Shown here: positions 8,762-16,392 of the stretch, one piece after another
Layout of the letters: every line of letters starts with the position of its first letter
Numbering within the stretch: position 1 is the first letter of the stretch
From: Mucilaginibacter sp. OK268
GTDB taxonomy: Bacteria > Bacteroidota > Bacteroidia > Sphingobacteriales > Sphingobacteriaceae
Direction of reading: 5' to 3'
DNA: 64,000 bases
Assembly: GCF_900103125.1 (NCBI RefSeq)
Contig: NZ_FNJV01000002.1
Span: forward strand, 682,001 to 746,000
The notes under the pieces: model-generated
What the model was told of the DNA's origin: nothing
Seen by the model: only the letters and a program-made list of their open reading frames with translations
Databases searched by the model: none
Position numbers and translations under genes: made by a program

Positions 8762-10549
8762 TCAGGCGTCTTGCTCTTCTTCCAGCAATTGTTTTTCGTA
8801 TAGCTCAAAGTAGATTCCTTTGAGTTGCATCAGGTAATCGTGATTGCCATGTTCAATAATTTCACCATTATCCATTACCAAAATTTTGTCGGCATTTTTT
8901 ATGGTTGATATGCGGTGAGCTATAATGATACTGGTTTTGTTTTGCATTACCCGGCCCAGGTTGTTTAAGATCTCCTCTTCGGTACGGGTATCAACTGCCG
9001 ACAGGCAATCGTCAAAGATCAGTATTTGCGGGTGTTTAAAAATTGCCCGGGCTATAGATACACGCTGCTTTTGACCGCCGGATAAAGTAACACCGCGCTC
9101 TCCTATCAGGGTTTCAAAACCTTGCTCAAGTTCTACTATATTATTGTATACCGCGGCATCTTTCGCAGCCTGCTCTACAAGAGGCATATTCAGCACATCG
9201 ACGCTAAAGGCGATGTTATTGGCAATAGTATCAGAAAACAGGAAAACCTCCTGCGGTACAAAGCCCACCTGCGAGCGATAGCCCTCCAGGTTCAATTGTT
9301 TTACCGAAGTACCGTCGATAGCTATCTCGCCGGCCGTGGTATCATACATGCGCATCACCAAATTGGCAATGGTTGATTTCCCGGCCCCTGTACGACCTAT
9401 AATAGCCACCATTTGCCCCGGCTCCACCGTGAACGATACATTTTTTAAAGCCTCGATGCCCGTATCGGGATAGGTAAATGATACATTGCTAAACGCGATG
9501 CCTCCTTCAACCGTACGCACCGGCAGATCGGACGATATGATCTCCGGTTTTTCATGCAAAAACTCATTGATACGTTTTTGCGATGCCGCAGCCCGCTGGA
9601 TCAGTGAAGTTACCCAGCCCAATGATATCACCGGCATAGAAAGCATGTTCAGATAAACAATAAACTCCGCGATATTACCCGATGTGATATTACCCTTCAT
9701 CACCTCAACCCCACCCACATAAATGGTGATTACGGTACTTAAACCCACCAGCAATAGCATAGTTGGGTAAAACATGGCCTGTACTTTGACCAGGTCCATG
9801 GAATGTATTTTATAGTTTTCGCTCTCTGCCGCAAAGTTCTTGCGTACAAAGCCTTCCCGTACGTACGATTTGATAACCCGGATACCCGAAAAATTCTCCT
9901 GCACAAAGCTCGACAGGGCCGACAGCCGCTCCTGGATCTGTTCGCTGCGCTGATTGATCACGTTGTTTACATAATATATAACACCCGCCAGTATAGGCAA
10001 GGGTAATACAGAAAGAACAGCCAGCCTTACATTCACGGTAAGCATGGCATATATCACCAGTACAAACAACACCACCGTATTAATAGTGTACATAATGCCC
10101 GGCCCAAGGTACATGCGCACCCGGCTTACATCTTCGGTAACACGGTTCATAAGGTCCCCGGTATTGTGGCGGCGATAAAAAGCGAGTGATAGCTTTTGAT
10201 AATGATGATAGATCTCATTTTTGAGGTCATACTCAATATGCCGCGACATGAGGATGATGGTTTGCCGCATAAAAAACAGGAACAAACCGCGCAAAAGCGC
10301 CAGCACCAGTACCAGCACACCAAAAAGCATCAGGCTGCTGCCAAAAATATCATAGATCATGTTTTGCCTGTTAAAACCGGCAAAAAGCTGGTAAGCACCA
10401 ATGTTTTCGGTCACCAGGTCAAACGCTACCCGGATCACCTGTGCCGGCAGCACCGCGAAAATATTAGAGATGATCACAAACAGCACACCGGGTATCAGCC
10501 GCCAGCGATACTTGTAAAAGAATTTATTAAGGTAAGCAAGGTCTTTCAT
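8762..10549 (-). CDS. ABC transporter, fused permease and ATPase (MsbA/MdlB-like)
   Basis: A half-size exporter of 595 residues that should work as a dimer in the inner membrane. The N-terminal six-helix transmembrane domain covers about residues 15-320. The ATPase domain follows with Walker A IGRTGAGKST, a Q-loop, signature LSGGQKQR, Walker B ILIFDDCLSAVD and the switch His in IIAHR. There is no N-terminal C39 peptidase domain, so it is not a dedicated double-glycine peptide exporter, although a GG-leader peptide gene lies divergently 530 bases away. The family covers lipid and drug export; the substrate cannot be assigned here. Confidence 0.92.
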   Translation of the reverse strand: MKDLAYLNKFFYKYRWRLIPGVLFVIISNIFAVLPAQVIRVAFDLVTENIGAYQLFAGFNRQNMIYDIFGSSLMLFGVLVLVLALLRGLFLFFMRQTIILMSRHIEYDLKNEIYHHYQKLSLAFYRRHNTGDLMNRVTEDVSRVRMYLGPGIMYTINTVVLFVLVIYAMLTVNVRLAVLSVLPLPILAGVIYYVNNVINQRSEQIQERLSALSSFVQENFSGIRVIKSYVREGFVRKNFAAESENYKIHSMDLVKVQAMFYPTMLLLVGLSTVITIYVGGVEVMKGNITSGNIAEFIVYLNMLSMPVISLGWVTSLIQRAAASQKRINEFLHEKPEIISSDLPVRTVEGGIAFSNVSFTYPDTGIEALKNVSFTVEPGQMVAIIGRTGAGKSTIANLVMRMYDTTAGEIAIDGTSVKQLNLEGYRSQVGFVPQEVFLFSDTIANNIAFSVDVLNMPLVEQAAKDAAVYNNIVELEQGFETLIGERGVTLSGGQKQRVSIARAIFKHPQILIFDDCLSAVDTRTEEEILNNLGRVMQNKTSIIIAHRISTIKNADKILVMDNGEIIEHGNHDYLMQLKGIYFELYEKQLLEEEQDA

Positions 10550-10757
10550 ATGTATGTTGTCCGGATAGCCGGGGAGCCGGAAAATCCGAAAGATATCATT
10601 GCCAGATATCCTTTAATCAAAAGTATTAAAAAGTTGGCAGAGTGCTTGAATTGAAAAGTCGGAATGATGTAACAAAATAGCCGGTCATCAGATCTGGTTA
10701 AATTCCCCTGCCTCTCCTGCCTGCACTTTATATTTAGTAGTCTCTCTTAGGAGGAAA

Positions 10758-10909
10758 TAGCCTATGAGTAGACATTTCTAAAAAAGGGTGTCATGCTGAG
10801 CTCCGTAGAAGCATGGTTGGCAGGCCTCTGCGCTCCACCCTTCGACAGAGCTCAGGGTGACAACCCCCTTTTTGGATATTATTTGTTTGTTCTGTCTAAT
10901 CATGGGCTA
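10758..10909. repeat. Palindromic MITE-like element, copy 1
   Basis: Terminal inverted repeats TAGCCTATGAGTAGACA and TGTCTAATCATGGGCTA (15 of 17 paired) enclose an inner palindrome: GTCATGCTGAGCTCCGT on the left and GAGCTCAGGGTGACA on the right. A second full copy lies at 60957-61098 and a core-only copy at 57927-57999. No open reading frame is present, so it would have to be mobilised in trans. Confidence 0.8.
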
Positions 10910-11041
10910 TTACTCTCAAAAACATCCTATTTTCCAATAATAAACCCGCTAATAAACCTGCCATACGATTAACACTTCATATTATTTCTAAAATACTGTT
11001 AGTCAGCAAATAAACTACACCTTATTTATTAGTTATTATTA

Positions 11042-11049
11042 TATATTTG
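11042..11049 (+). promoter_or_regulatory. -7 box before GG-leader peptide gene
   Basis: TATATTTG matches the Bacteroidota -7 consensus TAnnTTTG exactly, 33 bases before the start codon. No TTG is found at the expected -33 distance, so activation by another factor is possible. Confidence 0.45.
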
Positions 11050-11081
11050 ATAAATCGATAACCTTTTTTAAAACAAAAATC

Positions 11082-11321
11082 ATGAAAAATTTCCAACACC
11101 TCGGTTCAAGGATATTGAGTCGAGCCGAGCTCAAAAACATTCAAGGAGGAGGTAGCGGCGAGTCTGCCGTCTGTGATAATGCGGGGAGGTCCTGCAGTTC
11201 TCATTGCTCTGCCGGCTTTTCAAACGGGTATAGTGCATTTGTGTCATGTGTCAGCGCTTATAATCCATGGCCATGCTCTCCATTATCCGAATGGGCATTT
11301 GTTTGCGGTAATTATAATTGA
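11082..11321 (+). CDS. Double-glycine leader, six-cysteine small peptide (RiPP-like precursor)
   Basis: A 79-residue protein with the features of a Bacteroidota GG-type natural-product precursor. The leader (residues 1-23) contains LSRAELKNIQGG, matching the L-S-R-x-E-L-K-x-I-x-GG pattern of such leaders. Cleavage after Gly23 would release a core of about 56 residues rich in Ser, Gly and aromatic residues, with six Cys at 31, 38, 42, 56, 65 and 75. There is no N-terminal hydrophobic signal. No maturation enzyme, C39 peptidase or immunity gene is adjacent. The leader assignment is firm by pattern; modification and function are inference. Confidence 0.8.
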   Translation: MKNFQHLGSRILSRAELKNIQGGGSGESAVCDNAGRSCSSHCSAGFSNGYSAFVSCVSAYNPWPCSPLSEWAFVCGNYN

Positions 11322-11483
11322 GCAAAACCTGGTAACGCTTATTTAGCTTTAAGTGCTCGGTAAGCGTTACTTGCAGTTAATGTAAACATCTCCAATCCCG
11401 GCTGTTTGTAACCACCTTATTACATATACTTGTCATAATCATAGGTCTAAAAACCAGCCACTCCACACTTCCCGCTAATAAAC

Positions 11484-11514
11484 TTTGTCAGAATAAAAAA
11501 AACCTCTACTTTTG
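11484..11514 (+). promoter_or_regulatory. Promoter of the Leu/Glu dehydrogenase-like gene
   Basis: TTTG at 11484-11487, exactly 19 bases, then TACTTTTG at 11507-11514: a full match to the Bacteroidota housekeeping promoter. Transcription should start near 11520, about 28 bases before the start codon. Confidence 0.8.
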
Positions 11515-11547
11515 TCGACGCCTTAAAACATTTACTATCGTATACTA

Positions 11548-12633
11548 ATGCCCGTTCAACAACAACCGGAATCCATATTCAATCAGCTCGACGCCTTTGG
11601 GCACAAAAAAGTTGTATTCTGCAGCGATCCGGACACGGGTTTAAAAGCCATCATAGCTATTCATGATACTACGCTGGGTCCTGCTTTTGGCAGCACACGC
11701 ATGTGGAGCTATAAAACCGAGGCTGATGCTTTAAACGATGTACTGCGTCTTTCCAAAAGCATGACCTATAAATGCGCTATCGCCGGCCTTAACATGGGTG
11801 GCGGTTACTCTGTAATTATAGGCGACTCGCGCAAGGATAAAACCGAAGCGCTGATGCGCAAGTTTGGCCGCTTCATTAAAAACCTTAACGGCGAGTTTAT
11901 CACATCCGAAGATGTTGGCACCAATCCGCGCGATATGGAATACATCCGGATGGAAACCCAGCATGTTACCGGCATACCTGAAAGTTTGGGTGGCAGTGGC
12001 GATCCTTCGCCTGTAGCCGCGCAGGGTGTTTTTCAGGGTATAAAGGCTTGCGTAAAAGAACAATTTGGCAGCGATAGCCTTACCGGCAAATCGGTTATTG
12101 TACAGGGCGTTGGCCATGTTGGCGAACACCTGGTACGTTTGCTTCGCGATGAAAATGTAAAAGTTTACGTGAGCGATATCCAGGAAGAGCGTATTGGCCA
12201 GATAGCCAAAAGATATGGAGCCGAAGCCGTATCCAACAACAGTATATTTGATATTGATGCCGATATTTACGCGCCATGCGCTTTAGGCGGTACTATTAAT
12301 ACACAAACCATCAATAAACTAAAATGCAGCATTATTGCTGGCTCGGCCAACAACCAGTTGCTTGATGAAGCCGAACATGGCGCCCTGCTTTTAGAAAAAG
12401 GGATCTTGTTTGCGCCCGATTATGTGATCAACGCGGGCGGTATCATCAATTGTTATTCGGAGCTGATGAGTTTCAGCAAAAAACGCACCATGCAGCTTAC
12501 CGAAAACATTTACGAGGTAACACGCACTATTTTAAAACTTTCTAAATCAGAAAACATTTCAACCGTTAAAGCCGCCAATAAAATAGCAGAGAAACGGATA
12601 GCAGACATTAAAAAAGTAAAATCGTCTTATTAA
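11548..12633 (+). CDS. Glu/Leu/Phe/Val dehydrogenase family protein, catalytic Lys replaced
   Basis: Leucine-dehydrogenase-like protein (361 aa); active members oxidatively deaminate branched-chain amino acids with NAD. The N-terminal domain contains MTYKCAIAGLN, with substrate-binding Lys75 kept, followed by GGGYSVIIGD, where the family has GGGK: Tyr87 takes the place of the catalytic lysine. The catalytic-region TSEDVGT is intact. The NAD-binding domain has VQGVGHVGEHLVRLL and the later NNQL and DYVINAGG motifs. Length and alignment are otherwise normal, so this is not a decayed gene. It has its own strong promoter. Whether it keeps dehydrogenase activity is uncertain. Confidence 0.88.
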   Translation: MPVQQQPESIFNQLDAFGHKKVVFCSDPDTGLKAIIAIHDTTLGPAFGSTRMWSYKTEADALNDVLRLSKSMTYKCAIAGLNMGGGYSVIIGDSRKDKTEALMRKFGRFIKNLNGEFITSEDVGTNPRDMEYIRMETQHVTGIPESLGGSGDPSPVAAQGVFQGIKACVKEQFGSDSLTGKSVIVQGVGHVGEHLVRLLRDENVKVYVSDIQEERIGQIAKRYGAEAVSNNSIFDIDADIYAPCALGGTINTQTINKLKCSIIAGSANNQLLDEAEHGALLLEKGILFAPDYVINAGGIINCYSELMSFSKKRTMQLTENIYEVTRTILKLSKSENISTVKAANKIAEKRIADIKKVKSSY

Positions 12634-12647
12634 AATTATATTTAACC

Positions 12648-12665
12648 ATCTGCCAGCTGGCAGAT
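12648..12665. other. 18-bp perfect palindrome before nusB
   Basis: ATCTGCCAGCTGGCAGAT reads the same on both strands, in the 48-base gap between the dehydrogenase-like gene and nusB. It could fold in RNA as a short hairpin without a T-tract, or be a protein site; neither can be chosen from sequence. Confidence 0.55.
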
Positions 12666-12681
12666 CAAATCGTTCTTACAC

Positions 12682-13629
12682 ATGTTAAACAGAAGGCACC
12701 TCAGAGTAAAGGTATTACAGGCACTATACGCGTATCATCAGTCAGATACTAAAGACGTAAGGCAACACGAAAAAAATATGCTAAATGGCATCGACCAGGT
12801 ATTTGAAATGTATATCTGGATGCTATCATTAATTTCAGAAGTGGCCAATTACGCGGCTAATGACGCGGAAGAACGCGCCAACAAACATTTACCAACTGCC
12901 GAAGACCTTAATGCCAATCGTAAAATACTGGAAAACAGGTTTATCGTTACCCTTAACGATAACCGCGATTACCTGATCGCGTTAAAAAAATATAAAGTAG
13001 AATGGCATTTTGAGCCCGAACTGGCCAAAACATTATTCACCACACTTAAAAATTCGCCCGAGTATGCAGAATATTTGGCCAAAACCGGCGATACCATTCA
13101 AACAGATAAAGACATCATTAAATTCATCTTCAAAAAAGTGATCTTGAAATCGTCATTAGCCGAACAGGTTTTTGAAGACAAGTTTATTTTTTGGCCGGTT
13201 GACCGCGATGTATTGCAGGCCCTGATCGCTAAAACATTCAAGAACTTTGCTTCGGAAAATGCCAAAGAGAATCACCTGGCCGAAATTACCGGCAACTGGA
13301 CCGAAGACCGTGAATTTGTAGTAAATCTTTTTGATCAAAGCATCCGGTTTGATAAACCTTACCAGGAATTAATAGCTGCCAAAACCCAAAACTGGGAGCC
13401 TGAGCGTATTGCCATGATGGATACCTTGTTGATGAAAATGGCTATTACCGAATTTATTAACTTCACTTCTATCCCGGTTAAAGTAACTATTAATGAGTAC
13501 CTGGAGATCTCTAAAGAGTTTAGCACACCTAAAAGTAATTCATTTATAAACGGTATCTTAGACAAGATTTTAATTGATCTGAAAACAGAGCAAAAAATCA
13601 AAAAAATAGGAAGAGGACTAATAGAATAA
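12682..13629 (+). CDS. nusB: Transcription antitermination factor NusB
   Basis: NusB binds boxA RNA with NusE (ribosomal protein S10) and supports processive rRNA transcription. At 315 residues it is the long form found in Bacteroidota, about twice the Escherichia coli size: an N-terminal region starting LNRRHLRVKVLQALYAYHQ, a middle extension, then the second helical half at about 210-305 with WEPERIAMMDTLLMKMAITE and the family motif VTINEYLEISKEFSTPKS followed by FINGILDKI. It opens the conserved run nusB-DUF1573-yajC-ybbR-coaE, with only 11 bases to the next gene. Confidence 0.93.
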   Translation: MLNRRHLRVKVLQALYAYHQSDTKDVRQHEKNMLNGIDQVFEMYIWMLSLISEVANYAANDAEERANKHLPTAEDLNANRKILENRFIVTLNDNRDYLIALKKYKVEWHFEPELAKTLFTTLKNSPEYAEYLAKTGDTIQTDKDIIKFIFKKVILKSSLAEQVFEDKFIFWPVDRDVLQALIAKTFKNFASENAKENHLAEITGNWTEDREFVVNLFDQSIRFDKPYQELIAAKTQNWEPERIAMMDTLLMKMAITEFINFTSIPVKVTINEYLEISKEFSTPKSNSFINGILDKILIDLKTEQKIKKIGRGLIE

Positions 13630-13640
13630 TATTTTAACCG

Positions 13641-14099
13641 ATGAAACGATTATTTTTAAGCTTATTAACCGCAGGCGTATTATTATCGGCCTGTAACCAA
13701 ACACCCGCCAATGGCGCGGCATCAACCACAGCCGACAGTACAGCAACTAAAACTGCTGCCACAACTACAGCAAATGCTGCTACCGCCCCGGTCATGAAGT
13801 TTGAAAAAGAAAGTCATGATTTTGGCAAGATCAAACAAGGCGACAAGGTTAGTTATGATTTTAAATTTACCAACGATGGCAAATCGCCGTTGATCATCAC
13901 AGACGCGGTTGCCAGCTGCGGCTGTACTACTCCCGAGTGGCCTAAAACCCCGGTTAAACCGGGCGAAAGCGCTTTGATCAAAGTAGTATTTAACAGCGCG
14001 GGTAAAACAGGTTTGCAAGACAAACAAATAACCATTACTGCCAACACTGTACCGGCACAAACTATGGTACACCTCATTGGCGAGGTATTAACAAAATAA
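13641..14099 (+). CDS. DUF1573 domain lipoprotein
   Basis: Envelope lipoprotein of 152 residues with lipobox LLSAC (Cys18), a Thr/Ala-rich linker to about residue 50, and one DUF1573 domain, an immunoglobulin-like (ASPM/SPD-2/hydin type) fold. The domain shows FEKESHDFGKIKQGDKV, the conserved SCGCTTPEWP and TAGKTGLQDK-like strands. The Cys-Gly-Cys pair is characteristic of the family; its role is unknown. Position between nusB and yajC is conserved in the phylum and suggests a link to envelope or secretion functions, but this is inference. Confidence 0.88.
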   Translation: MKRLFLSLLTAGVLLSACNQTPANGAASTTADSTATKTAATTTANAATAPVMKFEKESHDFGKIKQGDKVSYDFKFTNDGKSPLIITDAVASCGCTTPEWPKTPVKPGESALIKVVFNSAGKTGLQDKQITITANTVPAQTMVHLIGEVLTK

Positions 14100-14114
14100 C
14101 AATTAATTAAAAAA

Positions 14115-14444
14115 ATGATAGCTACTATTTTATTACAAGCACCAGCAGGTGGTTCCGGAGGTTTTGGTATGTTAATACCGATGGTATTGATCATCGTGGT
14201 GTTTTACTTTTTCATGATCCGTCCGCAGGTTAAAAAGCAAAAAGATCAAAAGAAATATGTTGAGGAACTTAAAAAAGGCGACAAGGTGGTAACTACTGCC
14301 GGTATACACGGTCGTATCATTGACCTGAACGATACTACTTTTTTAGTTGAAGTTGAGAACGGCAAGATCCGTTTTGACAAATCGGCTGTTTCTTTAGATG
14401 CTTCAAAAGCATTAAACACTCCTCCGGTAGCTGTAAAGAGCTAA
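14115..14444 (+). CDS. yajC: Preprotein translocase subunit YajC
   Basis: YajC is a small inner-membrane partner of the SecDF-YajC complex that assists Sec export. The protein has 109 residues: a Gly-rich start, one transmembrane helix at about 15-37 (MLIPMVLIIVVFYFFMIRP), the diagnostic FFMIRPQVKKQKDQKKY and the KGDKVVTTAGIHGRI segment of its cytoplasmic domain. It lies 16 bases after the DUF1573 gene and 138 bases before ybbR. Length and motifs are standard. Confidence 0.95.
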   Translation: MIATILLQAPAGGSGGFGMLIPMVLIIVVFYFFMIRPQVKKQKDQKKYVEELKKGDKVVTTAGIHGRIIDLNDTTFLVEVENGKIRFDKSAVSLDASKALNTPPVAVKS

Positions 14445-14450
14445 TTAGGG

Positions 14451-14575
14451 AAGCTGAAAGCGAAAGGCTTAAGGCCTAAAGCTAAAAAAACTTAGCAAAA
14501 TGACTAAAGGCTGAAAGCTATAAATGATTAATCTCGTTTCTTGCTTTCAGCTTTTGGCTTTCTGCTTTAAGCTCA
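14451..14575. repeat. AGCTGAAAGC-type inverted repeat
   Basis: AAGCTGAAAGCGAAAGGCTTAAGG on the left is mirrored by GCTTTCAGCTTTTGGCTTTC on the right. A related single arm (AGCTTTTAGCTTTG..., ending CGCTTTAAGCTC) lies at 16351-16383 before the exonuclease gene. It is a dispersed intergenic repeat that fills the yajC-ybbR gap. Confidence 0.65.
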
Positions 14576-14581
14576 ATAAAT

Positions 14582-15529
14582 ATGGCAATAGTAAAATTAT
14601 CGGCTACAGAACGAAGGCGCTTATCGGCATTTTTCACCTGCCTGGTGCTGGCTGTGTTAGCCTGGTTGTTTACTACGCTGTCTACCCCGCAGCCCTATAC
14701 CATTCAGGAAGTACTTACCTATAAAAACGCACCTCAGAAACGCGCTTTTCATTCCCTGCAACCCGATACGGTGAATGCTACCGTACAGGGCACCGGCTGG
14801 CAAATGCTTTTTTCGAGCATGAATAAAGAAAGCAAGCCCATTACTATTGATCTTTCAACGCTGGAGAACCGTAATTATGTGGTGCTTAATTCCCAGCTCA
14901 AACAGATCAACCTCAATAAAGATATTACGCAGCAGATCATATCTATCGACCCGGATACCCTGTATTTTGATTTCTCGAACCGTTTGGTAAAAAAGGTGCC
15001 GGTACAACTGATGCTGGGTATCAAATACCGAAAACAATTTGCCGTGTCGGGTAACATGGTCATTAAGCCGGCATATATCACCGTGAGCGGCCCAACCGAA
15101 CGGTTAAAGCAAATAAACCTGTGGAAAACAGATTCGCTGCTGATGAATGACGTGAGCGAAACGGTAAATACCCGTATCAACCTACAGTCGGTTAAGGAGG
15201 GGAATTTAAATATGTATCCCAAAACCGTACAGGTGATCATCCCGGTTGATGAGTTTACGGAAAAAACACTCGATCTGCCAGTTAAGCTCATCAACAATCA
15301 TAATTACGATAATGTAAAGGTGTTTCCGCAAAGGGTTAAAGTTACGTTTACCACTTCCCTGAGCAGATACCCGGATATGACCGAAGACCTGTTTGAGGCC
15401 ACCGCCGATCTTGACCTCTGGCGCGACCACGGTTATACCACCCTCCCGGTAAAACTAACCCGGGTGCCGCCATTTTGTAAAATTGTGAAGGTGAGTCCGA
15501 CTAATATTGATTTTATTATTAAAAAGTGA
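14582..15529 (+). CDS. CdaR/YbbR-like domain protein
   Basis: A membrane-anchored protein of 315 residues with one N-terminal transmembrane helix (about 13-32, FFTCLVLAVLAWLFTTL) and an extracytoplasmic part made of YbbR-type beta repeats, seen as recurring segments such as ITVSGPTERLKQI, TRINLQSVKEGNLNMYPK and KVSPTNIDFIIKK. In Firmicutes the YbbR protein CdaR regulates the diadenylate cyclase CdaA; no cyclase gene is adjacent here, so that role is only possible. Its place between yajC and coaE is conserved in Bacteroidota. The start follows directly on a repeat. Confidence 0.85.
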   Translation: MAIVKLSATERRRLSAFFTCLVLAVLAWLFTTLSTPQPYTIQEVLTYKNAPQKRAFHSLQPDTVNATVQGTGWQMLFSSMNKESKPITIDLSTLENRNYVVLNSQLKQINLNKDITQQIISIDPDTLYFDFSNRLVKKVPVQLMLGIKYRKQFAVSGNMVIKPAYITVSGPTERLKQINLWKTDSLLMNDVSETVNTRINLQSVKEGNLNMYPKTVQVIIPVDEFTEKTLDLPVKLINNHNYDNVKVFPQRVKVTFTTSLSRYPDMTEDLFEATADLDLWRDHGYTTLPVKLTRVPPFCKIVKVSPTNIDFIIKK

Positions 15530-15530
15530 G

Positions 15531-15626
15531 TTTTGTCTGAACCATGATTTTCATGATTAAAGGATTTTGAGGATTATTTAAAATCGTGGTAATCCTGGAA
15601 TCCGGTAAATCATGGTTCAGACAAAA
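15531..15626. repeat. Element with perfect 20-bp inverted termini
   Basis: TTTTGTCTGAACCATGATTT at 15531-15550 is the exact complement of bases 15607-15626. The 56-base interior is A+T-rich with imperfect internal symmetry. It sits between ybbR and coaE and creates a spurious in-frame extension upstream of coaE. It is non-coding and looks like a small non-autonomous repeat. Confidence 0.8.
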
Positions 15627-15663
15627 TCCTTTATCTTTGCTCCTCAAATCCTTGCTCCCAAAA

Positions 15664-16308
15664 ATGCTTAAAATAGGTTTAACAGGTAATATAGGTAGTG
15701 GCAAAACTACGGTAGCCAAAGTTTTCGAGCTTTTGGGCATACCCGTTTTTTATGCCGACGATGAGGCAAAAAAAGTAATGGTGACCGATGCCATTTTGAT
15801 TGATGCCTTAAAACAAGCCTTTGGCCCGACATCTTATTTTGATGATGGCAGCCTGAACCGTAAGCATATTGCCGGTATAGTTTTTAATAACGAAGCCGAA
15901 CTTAAAAAACTAAACGCGCTGGTACATCCGGCAACTTTCAGGGCTTTTGATAATTGGATATCCAACATCCATACGGCACCCTATGTGATCAAAGAAGCCG
16001 CCCTGCTGTTTGAAAGCGACTCTTATAAAATGTGCGACCGCAGTTTGCTCGTATCGGCTCCCTTAGAGAACCGCATAGCCCGCGTAATACAGCGCGACCA
16101 TATTTCACGCACTGAGGTGGAAAGCCGCGAAGCACGCCAGTTTACCGAAGAAAAAAAGAAACAACTGGCCAATGATATAATCGTTAATGACGACAGGCAG
16201 TTGGTGATTCCGCAGGTATTGGCCTTGCACCAGCAATATTTAGCCCTCGCCGGAGGGCAAGAATCAAGAGATAAGAGTCAAGAATCAGGAAAGCAACCAA
16301 ATATTTAA
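15664..16308 (+). CDS. coaE: Dephospho-CoA kinase
   Basis: CoaE catalyses the last step of coenzyme A synthesis, ATP-dependent 3'-phosphorylation of dephospho-CoA. The start was set at MLKIGLTGNIGSGKTT because the P-loop (residues 8-15) begins there in the family; an upstream in-frame Met lies inside a repeat. The CoA-binding helix and HPATFRAFDNW, the DxH-like RDHISRTEVESREARQ lid and the INDD-like IIVNDD end are present. The last 18-20 residues (after HQQYLALA) are encoded by an AGTCAAGAG-type intergenic repeat, so the tail looks like a late extension. It ends the nusB-coaE cluster. Confidence 0.93.
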   Translation: MLKIGLTGNIGSGKTTVAKVFELLGIPVFYADDEAKKVMVTDAILIDALKQAFGPTSYFDDGSLNRKHIAGIVFNNEAELKKLNALVHPATFRAFDNWISNIHTAPYVIKEAALLFESDSYKMCDRSLLVSAPLENRIARVIQRDHISRTEVESREARQFTEEKKKQLANDIIVNDDRQLVIPQVLALHQQYLALAGGQESRDKSQESGKQPNI

Positions 16309-16392
16309 AACTCAGGGAGTACCTAACCATATCAATAAAAACCCATGCATTAGCTTTTAGCTTTGTGCATTTCGCTTTAAGCTCCAAAACAA

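Larger units (their letters stand above)
10550..11081. other. Intergenic gap between exporter and GG-leader peptide
   Basis: A 530-base divergent gap. The first 200 bases show no gene or recognised site. Bases 10758-10909 are a palindromic repeat element, described separately. The remaining A+T-rich part carries the -7 box of the small peptide gene. Confidence 0.6.

Noticed and set aside
10196..10654. Plus-strand open frame of 152 codons opposite the ABC exporter
   Set aside because: It lies mostly within the exporter on the opposite strand, with composition typical of a reversed membrane-protein gene (Lys/Gln/His-rich).
8762..11321. ABC exporter and GG-leader peptide as one secretion system
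   Set aside because: The exporter lacks a C39 peptidase domain, the genes are divergent, and a repeat element lies between them; proximity alone is not enough.
12095..12277. Minus-strand open frame inside the dehydrogenase-like gene
   Set aside because: It overlaps a well-supported plus-strand gene, has no family-like features and no promoter; a shadow frame. Many similar frames, for example on the opposite strand of smc, susC and the GH92 genes, were rejected for the same reason.
15586..15663. Upstream start for coaE
   Set aside because: The extra 26 residues are read from an inverted-repeat element and do not match the family, whose P-loop begins at the ATG at 15664.
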